NCBI GenBank assembly: GCA_903879975.1
Contig: CAIRNL010000190.1
Location: 1 to 11,396 of the forward strand
DNA from: an uncultured Chloroflexota bacterium
GTDB lineage: Bacteria > Chloroflexota > Anaerolineae > Caldilineales > Caldilineaceae
Length of the DNA: 11,396 nucleotides
Direction: 5' to 3'
Shown here piece by piece: positions 5,987-11,396 of the stretch. A program made the position numbers and the translations under genes. Below the pieces are notes generated by a model. That model worked only from the letters and a program-made list of their open reading frames with translations, was not told where the DNA came from and did no database searches. Position 1 is the first letter of the stretch. Every line of letters begins with the position of its first letter.

Positions 5987-6997
5987 ATGAACACTTCCCT
6001 ATCAACACAAGTTGAGGCGATCCCGCTCACTGCCTATCACTTGCGCTTCACCGTGATAGCCGAGACCCCAATTGCGTTTCACGACTTCAAAGGCAGCGCT
6101 CTGCGCGGAGCAATAGCAGGATACCTCAAACGCACCTACTGCCCTGAATGGCGCGCCAGCAAGACCGATCCGCTGCACCAAGCGCTATGCCCTGTCTGCC
6201 AGTTGTTGAGTTACGAACTGACACCAGAAGAGGGTGGCGACGTCCGCCGCCCCTTCGCTCTCCAACCACCTCTAGGCGATCAGAACGCATTTGAGCCGGG
6301 CGAGTCGTTCAACTTCGGGCTGACACTCTTTAGCAGCCAACTAGCGTACCTGCCCTACCTCGTGCTTGCCGTGCGGGCTGTGGGCGAGGATGGAATCGGG
6401 ATCGTTGTTGCCAACCAGCGGCGCGGGCGCTTCCAGTTGGGACGAATCAATGCAGTGAATGCATTGACCGGCGAGAGCAAGACTCTATGGGTGCCCGGCG
6501 CAGCCACGGTACAAACAGCGACGCTACCCGTAACACACGAACAGGTCATGGCATCTGCCACATCCTGGTGCGAGCACCTGGGTCGCCATGAAAACCTGCT
6601 GACGGTTGACTTTTTGACCCCGCTCCGACTCATCCAGTCGGAGCACACGGTCAAGACCCCGGCCTTCTTCCCGCTGGCAAAGCAGGTTGCGCTGCGCGTC
6701 CTCGACCTATGCGCCCAGCACGGCGGCGGCCGGCCAGATGTTGTTCTCAAGCGTGATCTCTATCCATCAGCCGACACTGTTACGCTGCTGCATGACCAAA
6801 CCCAATGGTGGGATGTCACCGGCTATTCCGGACGGCTGGCGCGTGCACAGAATTTGGGTGGGTTGATCGGACAGGCCACCTACCATACGCGGACATGGGA
6901 GTCGCTGTTGCCCTGGCTGGTCTGGGGAGAAATCGTGCAGGTGGGCAAGAATGTGGTCAAAGGATGCGGCGTCTATCGGCTGCGAATACAGGAATAA
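5987..6997 (+). CDS. cas6: Cas6 CRISPR RNA-processing endoribonuclease
   Basis: Cuts pre-crRNA within each repeat, at the 3' base of the hairpin. The 336-residue protein belongs to the RAMP Cas6 family with the PF10040-type ending: WGEIVQVGKNVVKGCGVYRLRIQE at the C terminus carries the glycine-rich RNA-binding loop. Residues about 32-47 (HDFKGSALRGAIAGYL) form the typical N-terminal helix. A cysteine at 52 and a CPVC at 68-71 match the CPxC stretch common in this family. I cannot name the catalytic residue. ATG 5987 is preferred; a TTG at 5942 would add 15 residues that do not look like Cas6 and lacks a ribosome site. There are 87 bases between cas5 and cas6 with no convincing promoter, so it is probably in the same operon. 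Its expected substrate is the ATCCA/TGGAT hairpin of the array repeat. Confidence 0.9.
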   Translation: MNTSLSTQVEAIPLTAYHLRFTVIAETPIAFHDFKGSALRGAIAGYLKRTYCPEWRASKTDPLHQALCPVCQLLSYELTPEEGGDVRRPFALQPPLGDQNAFEPGESFNFGLTLFSSQLAYLPYLVLAVRAVGEDGIGIVVANQRRGRFQLGRINAVNALTGESKTLWVPGAATVQTATLPVTHEQVMASATSWCEHLGRHENLLTVDFLTPLRLIQSEHTVKTPAFFPLAKQVALRVLDLCAQHGGGRPDVVLKRDLYPSADTVTLLHDQTQWWDVTGYSGRLARAQNLGGLIGQATYHTRTWESLLPWLVWGEIVQVGKNVVKGCGVYRLRIQE

Positions 6998-7098
6998 TCT
7001 GTGCAGTCATTGGGTTGACGAGAGTTCATAGGTGGGCAATTCGGATTGGGTACTTTCCTGCCACAATCTCACCACCAACATCAACAAGGAGGAGTAGC

Positions 7099-8124
7099 GT
7101 GGCAATTGTCCAACACTTGATTGTCGACGAATATGGCAGCTTTGTCGGTAAAAAAAGCGAACGGCTGAGCGTGACATGCCAAGGCGAGAAACGGCTGGAG
7201 GCACCGATCATGCACCTGGAAACGGTGCTCATCACAGGTAGAGGCATCGGACTCAGCAGCGATGCAGTTGCCGCCTGTGCCGAGGCTGGCATTCCAATCC
7301 ACTTTCTAGATACAACCGGGCATCCCGTTGGCAGTTTGTACAGTGCTACGCTGACTGCAACTATTCAGACGCGCCGTGCCCAGCTGCAGGCACGTGATAG
7401 CGGCAGGGGGCTGGCATTTGCCAAAGGGATTGCTACAGGCAAGATTCGCAACCAAAGCAATCTTCTGAAGTACCTGTCGAAAAATCGTCGCGAGAAGCAG
7501 CCGGAGGTCTACAGCGAAGTGCGCCTCCTCGCAGACGAGGTGCTCGATCACTTGGCTGAATTGGAACGCTGTGCTGGAGAAACAGTAGATGACTGCCGTG
7601 GGGTACTACTGTCGATCGAAGGACGTGCGGCACAAAAGTACTGGTCTGGGGTAAAACGTCTTTTTCTGACCGAAGTGGATTGGCCAGGACGGCGCACACA
7701 AGGTGCAGATGATGCCGTCAACGCTGCGTTGAACTACGGCTATGGAATTCTCTATGGCCAGATTGAGCGGGCGTTGGTGCTAGCTGGTCTCGATCCCTAT
7801 GCAGGCTTTCTGCACGTGGATCGCCCAGGTAAGGCAAGCTTGGTCTTTGACCTGGTAGAGGAGTTTCGCCAAACTGTGGTGGATCGCACCATCATTGCTA
7901 TTTTCAATCGCGCCATGGCCGTCGAATTAGACGAACACAGGCGGCTGACCGAAACGGCGCGGCGCAGTATTGCCGAGAAAGTGTTGGCACGCCTTGACGG
8001 CGCAGAGCCTTATGAAGGCAAACGTTATGCGTTGCGCAGCATTATCCAAATGCAAGCTCGCCACCTGGCAACTTTCTTGCGCGGGGAACGTGCAACCTAC
8101 GAGCCGTTTGTTTCATCTTGGTAA
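7099..8124 (+). CDS. cas1: Cas1 CRISPR integrase
   Basis: The metal-dependent integrase that inserts new spacers at the leader end of the array, working as a Cas1-Cas2 complex; 341 residues, normal length. The three catalytic positions are E174 (in LSIEGR), H239 (in GFLHVDRPGK) and E254 (in FDLVEEFR). The EEF form of the last motif is common in this branch. The N-terminal beta-sandwich domain precedes the helical catalytic domain. The start is GTG 7099, chosen because AAGGAGG (7086-7092) lies six bases before it and because the family N terminus (AIVQHLIVDEYG) begins here. The frame stays open for 98 codons upstream, but that part overlaps cas6 and does not look like Cas1. The 101-base gap after cas6 could hold a promoter for the cas1-cas2-cas4 module, with a TTGACG at 7015-7020, but I see no good -10. 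Confidence 0.97.
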   Translation: MAIVQHLIVDEYGSFVGKKSERLSVTCQGEKRLEAPIMHLETVLITGRGIGLSSDAVAACAEAGIPIHFLDTTGHPVGSLYSATLTATIQTRRAQLQARDSGRGLAFAKGIATGKIRNQSNLLKYLSKNRREKQPEVYSEVRLLADEVLDHLAELERCAGETVDDCRGVLLSIEGRAAQKYWSGVKRLFLTEVDWPGRRTQGADDAVNAALNYGYGILYGQIERALVLAGLDPYAGFLHVDRPGKASLVFDLVEEFRQTVVDRTIIAIFNRAMAVELDEHRRLTETARRSIAEKVLARLDGAEPYEGKRYALRSIIQMQARHLATFLRGERATYEPFVSSW

Positions 8125-8134
8125 GGCAAAGCCA

Positions 8135-8410
8135 ATGAAGTGCTTGTTACTCTACGACATTCCAGACGACAAAATTCGGACGAAGATCGCTGACTTCTGT
8201 CTTGATTACGGCCTGGACCGGATTCAATACAGCGCCTTTCTAGGGGATTTGAGCAGTAACCATCAGGAGGAATTGATGCTTAAACTGAGCAGACGGCTTG
8301 GCAAAGCGCCAGGTCGCATTGACATGTTTCCGATTTGCCGGGAGGACTGGCGCGGGCGTATCTGTATCGAGCAGCACAGTGAAGAAACAAGATCGGAGCA
8401 GGGATCATGA
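8135..8410 (+). CDS. cas2: Cas2, structural partner of Cas1
   Basis: A small ferredoxin-fold dimer that bridges two Cas1 dimers during spacer capture; 91 residues, as usual. It begins MKCLLLYDIPDD, with D8 at the conserved position of the first strand, followed by the helix KIRTKIADFCLDYGL and the strand IQYSAFLGDLS typical of Cas2. The ATG at 8135 has GTAAGG (8121-8126) before it and starts 10 bases after the cas1 stop. The frame runs open upstream inside cas1, but that is not part of the protein. It overlaps cas4 by four bases (ATGA, 8407-8410), pointing to translational coupling. Confidence 0.95.
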   Translation: MKCLLLYDIPDDKIRTKIADFCLDYGLDRIQYSAFLGDLSSNHQEELMLKLSRRLGKAPGRIDMFPICREDWRGRICIEQHSEETRSEQGS

Positions 8411-9045
8411 AGACGATCTCCTCTAGCGAAGAGAATGCACAGCACCAGAGTGAAGACCGATGGTTGCTGCGCGTGACGGACCTCAAACAGTATGCGTATT
8501 GCCCGCGCATCGTATTCTTTGATCGCTGCCTACCTGGGATGCGGCCGACTACCTTCAAAATGCAACATGGTATTGAGGCACAGGATCGCATTGAGACGCT
8601 TGAAAAACGGCGCAGCCTGCATGAATATGGCATCGCACAAGGAACGCGCCACTTCAATGTTGGCCTGACGTCTCATCAGATGAGCTGCACGGCACAAGTT
8701 GACCTGGTCGTGGAGTATGATATCGGTGGCAAGCGAACGCTGCTCCCGGTCGACTTCAAAATGAGTCGGAGCGAACCGGGGCGCCACTTCAAGCTGCAGT
8801 TAGCCTGTTACGGCATGTTGCTTGAAGAGTTGTGGCACGCGCCAGCCCCGGAGGGGATTATTTATCTGATTCCCGTGAAGCGAGCGGTACGCGTGGCGCT
8901 AGATGCACGGTTGCGCCGTGATGCAACACGCATGCTGGCTGACATCCGGGTAATGATCGATCGGGAGCAAATGCCACCGCCGACACCACAGCGTAGCCGA
9001 TGTATCGATTGCGAGGCTCGGCGTTTTTGCAATGACGTGTTTTGA
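8407..9045 (+). CDS. cas4: Cas4 RecB-like nuclease with iron-sulfur cluster
   Basis: Trims prespacers and checks their PAM, so that spacers are taken in with the right orientation; works with Cas1-Cas2. The 212-residue protein has the four cluster cysteines expected for [4Fe-4S] Cas4: C32 in YCPR, then C199, C202 and C208 (C-x2-C-x5-C) at the end. The RecB nuclease core is D99 (VDLVVEY), D116 and K118 (VDFK, the DxK motif) and Q131/Y135 (QLACY). All key residues are present, so it should be active. The ATG at 8407 overlaps the cas2 stop, and a GGAGCAGGG run lies just before it. It is the last protein gene before the leader. Its stop is followed by eight G residues (9046-9053). Confidence 0.95.
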   Translation: MKTISSSEENAQHQSEDRWLLRVTDLKQYAYCPRIVFFDRCLPGMRPTTFKMQHGIEAQDRIETLEKRRSLHEYGIAQGTRHFNVGLTSHQMSCTAQVDLVVEYDIGGKRTLLPVDFKMSRSEPGRHFKLQLACYGMLLEELWHAPAPEGIIYLIPVKRAVRVALDARLRRDATRMLADIRVMIDREQMPPPTPQRSRCIDCEARRFCNDVF

Positions 9046-9335
9046 GGGGGGGGTGGATGCCCCTCTTCGCAAACCTACCTGTCGCTCTTGGTCAATGGGA
9101 AGACCGGGCTAGGAATTAGTCCGTTGTTGTGTGCGTCATCCAGAGAAAATGGGTGCATCGGTCCCATCGCAAACCCTGGCCAGATTGACACAAGCAACGA
9201 TTTGAGAACATTTGACCAGCCGACTTGCAACAACAGACAGATAGCGCGCGCACAGAGCTCGATCTATGGGCATAGGAGCGGAGGAATGAGTGATTCAGGT
9301 CAAAAACATCAAATCATAGAGCTAAAAATTCGGCG
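9046..9335 (+). promoter_or_regulatory. CRISPR leader
   Basis: These 290 non-coding bases sit between cas4 and the first repeat, where the leader is expected. Polarity is fixed by the degenerate repeat at the far end and by the handle orientation. Contents: an eight-G run with GAGGGG (9044-9049) able to pair with CCCCTC (9060-9065), too weak and lacking a T run to be a terminator; a small hairpin ATGGG/CCCAT (9149-9167); and TTGACA at 9185-9190 with only AACATT (9207-9212) as a poor -10. The last 30 bases are A+T-rich (CAAAAACATCAAATCATAG and beyond). The array promoter should be here but I cannot place it with confidence. Confidence 0.6.
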
Positions 9336-9515
9336 GGAACAACAAACGATCCAGCAGAGTGGATACTGAAACTGAATGGCTTGTGATGGATCGCCGACGG
9401 CGATGAGGAACAACAAACGATCCAGCAGAGTGGATACTGAAACTTTGCGCTTTGGCGTCAAATGGCCGACGGTGCGTTGGAACAACAAACGATCCAGCAG
9501 AGTGGATACTGAAAC

Positions 9516-9550
9516 TGCCCGATGGCGGCCGTGGCCACGGCCGCGTCGGA
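9516..9550 (+). other. Spacer 3, containing a 20-base perfect palindrome
   Basis: Positions 9525-9544 read GCGGCCGTGG followed by its exact reverse complement. A spacer like this can fold on itself or pair with another copy. Confidence 0.9.
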
Positions 9551-9878
9551 GGAACAACAAACGATCCAGCAGAGTGGATACTGAAACAAATGGAAACCGA
9601 TACTATTGGGAGTTAGGGTACGGGCGGAACAACAAACGATCCAGCAGAGTGGATACTGAAACGTGCAGGGCGCTGCTACCACGATAGCCGCCTGTTTGGA
9701 ACAACAAACGATCCAGCAGAGTGGATACTGAAACTCTGCATTTACCGGCTTGGGACGGTCGCCATGCGGGAACAACAAACGATCCAGCAGAGTGGATACT
9801 GAAACATTCGTGCGCCGGCAGTGATGCCAGCGCACGGCTCAGGAACAACAAACGATCCAGCAGAGTGGATACTGAAAC

Positions 9879-9914
9879 GACCAAGCGACTGGCCGAGTCA
9901 CTCGGCGTCCAGTG
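9879..9914 (+). other. Spacer 8, containing a long hairpin
   Basis: ACTGG (9888-9892) and CCGAGT (9893-9898) can pair with CCAGT (9909-9913) and ACTCGG (9900-9905), with a single C at the centre (9899) and a CGT bulge. The foldback spans most of the spacer. Confidence 0.85.
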
Positions 9915-10457
9915 GGAACAACAAACGATCCAGCAGAGTGGATACTGAAACCGACGTGGTGATCGACCTGCGCGGGGCAGACCTGCGGAACAACAAACGA
10001 TCCAGCAGAGTGGATACTGAAACCGGCGGTTGCTGTGGCCATGACCTCGCCAGGGTCTTGGAACAACAAACGATCCAGCAGAGTGGATACTGAAACACAC
10101 AAACAGATTCGTGGTCAATCTCTAGCAGCAAGGAACAACAAACGATCCAGCAGAGTGGATACTGAAACTACGCTGCCCGATGGCCCGTAGCCGGCCGCCC
10201 AGCGGAACAACAAACGATCCAGCAGAGTGGATACTGAAACGAGAGCCGTTGGAGGCGGCTGGACGTGATGGGTTGGAACAACAAACGATCCAGCAGAGTG
10301 GATACTGAAACTCTCAGGTCAGCCTTGCTAAGGTCAACCTTGCTCAGGGGAACAACAAACGATCCAGCAGAGTGGATACTGAAACTCCACAAGCTATGAA
10401 GCCATCTATTTTCAACGATAGGAACAACAAACGATCCAGCAGAGTGGATACTGAAAC

Positions 10458-10492
10458 TTCAGGCGGCCGCAAACGCGGCCGCCGCCACACGG
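10458..10492 (+). other. Spacer 16, containing a 9-bp hairpin
   Basis: GGCGGCCGC (10462-10470) and GCGGCCGCC (10475-10483) are perfect reverse complements around the loop AAAC. The stem is all G and C and would be very stable in the crRNA or in the protospacer DNA. Confidence 0.9.
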
Positions 10493-11355
10493 GGAACAAC
10501 AAACGATCCAGCAGAGTGGATACTGAAACTTGGTACGCACCTGGCGGTGCTGCCATGACGGATATGGAACAACAAACGATCCAGCAGAGTGGATACTGAA
10601 ACACCGCGCCGGTCGATAAATGTATCCATATCCGTGCGGAACAACAAACGATCCAGCAGAGTGGATACTGAAACTGTGAACCGTAAAGAGCTGATCGACA
10701 TGCTGGTAAGGAACAACAAACGATCCAGCAGAGTGGATACTGAAACATTGTGCAAAACGAACGTTTGGGGCGCTTGTGGCGGAACAACAAACGATCCAGC
10801 AGAGTGGATACTGAAACTAACCTCGGTCACGGCATTCCATGAGCTCGTGTTGGAACAACAAACGATCCAGCAGAGTGGATACTGAAACACACCACGACGA
10901 TAAACATGCCTCTTGCATTCTTTGGAACAACAAACGATCCAGCAGAGTGGATACTGAAACGAGGATATGGCCGCGGCGACGTTCCCGAGTTTGCCGGGGA
11001 ACAACAAACGATCCAGCAGAGTGGATACTGAAACCCGCACTGGAGGTGAGTGAGCTGTGGACATCTCCGGAACAACAAACGATCCAGCAGAGTGGATACT
11101 GAAACATGACGCCGCCAGGCCATTGCAATGGTAGCCAGCGGGAACAACAAACGATCCAGCAGAGTGGATACTGAAACGCCGGCTGCCTGCTCGAACAGTA
11201 CCGGCCGACGCTGGAACAACAAACGATCCAGCAGAGTGGATACTGAAACGCGTCAACCTATGGACGCTCACGTCCGCAGAGTCTGGAACAACAAACGATC
11301 CAGCAGAGTGGATACTGAAACAAAGCAACGGTTTTACCGTTCTTCCCGAAGAACT

Positions 11356-11392
11356 GGAACATCAAACGATCCAGCAGAGTGGATCCTGAAAC
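11356..11392 (+). repeat. Degenerate terminal CRISPR repeat
   Basis: The last repeat differs from the other 28 at two positions: base 7 is T instead of A, and base 30, the first base of the handle, is C instead of A. The hairpin stem is intact. Decay of the leader-distal repeat is usual and marks this as the old end of the array. Only four bases (ATTG) follow before the window ends. Confidence 0.9.
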
Positions 11393-11396
11393 ATTG

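Larger units (their letters stand above)
9336..11392 (+). CRISPR. CRISPR array: 29 repeats of 37 bases, 28 spacers
   Basis: Twenty-eight identical 37-base repeats and one degenerate last copy. The repeat begins GGAACAACAAACG, then stem ATCCA, loop GCAGAG, stem TGGAT, and ends ACTGAAAC. Spacers are 34 (7), 35 (14), 36 (4), 37 (2) and 38 (1) bases long; no two look the same. Cas6 cutting at the base of the hairpin would leave the 8-base handle ACTGAAAC, close to the ATTGAAAC-type handle of many type I systems, so the + strand is the crRNA strand. The intact repeats and nearby cas1-cas2-cas4 suggest the array is still growing. Repeat starts: 9336, 9407, 9479, 9551, 9626, 9698, 9769, 9842, 9915, 9987, 10060, 10132, 10204, 10275, 10349, 10421, 10493, 10566, 10638, 10710, 10781, 10852, 10924, 10998, 11069, 11141, 11213, 11285, 11356. 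Confidence 0.99.

Noticed and set aside
6805..7098. Upstream extension of the cas1 frame by 98 codons
   Set aside because: It overlaps the end of cas6, does not resemble Cas1, and the strong AAGGAGG at 7086-7092 places the start at 7099.
7970..8134. Upstream extension of the cas2 frame inside cas1
   Set aside because: Cas2 homology begins at MKCLLLYDIPDD (8135), which has its own ribosome site and gives the normal 91-residue length.
9044..9068. Possible terminator after cas4 (GAGGGG pairing with CCCCTC)
   Set aside because: The stem is short, the loop is long and G-rich, and no T run follows.
9309..11328. Many reading frames across the array on both strands, up to 289 codons, with repeated motifs such as SIHSAGSFVVP
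   Set aside because: They arise because repeat plus a 35-base spacer is 72 bases, a multiple of three, so one frame of the repeat stays open. They are repeat translations and not proteins.

Overview
The window holds the 3' part of a complete-looking type I CRISPR-Cas locus, with all genes on the + strand. The order is cas3 (5' end cut off by the window), a 312-base gap, cas8 (large Cascade subunit), cas7, cas5, cas6, cas1, cas2, cas4, a leader, and an array of 29 repeats and 28 spacers that ends 4 bases before the window does. The organism is a bacterium of moderate GC content. The style of the Cas proteins and the gene order suggest Chloroflexota, but this is an impression and no taxonomic marker gene is present. 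The subtype is best described as I-A/I-B-like. Cas6 is present, Cas7 is of the DevR/Cst2 type, and the small subunit appears to come from an internal start in cas8. Cas3 is unusual in carrying its HD nuclease domain after the helicase.

Layout: 3-2099 cas3 (helicase then HD); 2100-2411 regulatory gap; 2412-4181 cas8 with an internal cas11-like reading frame at 3753-4181; 4237-5199 cas7; 5207-5899 cas5; 5987-6997 cas6; 7099-8124 cas1; 8135-8410 cas2; 8407-9045 cas4; 9046-9335 leader; 9336-11392 CRISPR array. Cas1, Cas2 and Cas4 select and insert spacers. Cas6 cuts the array transcript 8 bases before each spacer. Cas8, Cas7, Cas5 and the probable Cas11 form Cascade around the crRNA. Cas3 unwinds and degrades the target.

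The most interesting part is the gap between cas3 and cas8. Its minus strand carries two degenerate copies of the CRISPR repeat (2200 to 2176 and 2148 to 2130). Both keep the Cas6-type hairpin, and the first keeps the 8-base handle as ACTGAAAA. The short guide between them starts ATATGAG and continues AGTTTGTAG. Nearly the same sequence, ATATG then T then AGTTTGTAG, lies at 2369-2383 on the + strand, over the predicted promoter of cas8 and just 3' of a CCC that could act as a PAM. This is what a CreA/CreR-like mini-crRNA would look like, one that directs Cascade to repress its own operon without cleavage. It appears to have its own weak promoter. No annotation tool would be expected to call it.

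Other points of note: the array has 28 identical repeats and one degenerate terminal repeat, which sets its polarity. Several spacers are strongly palindromic, and two encode pentapeptide-repeat-like sequence.
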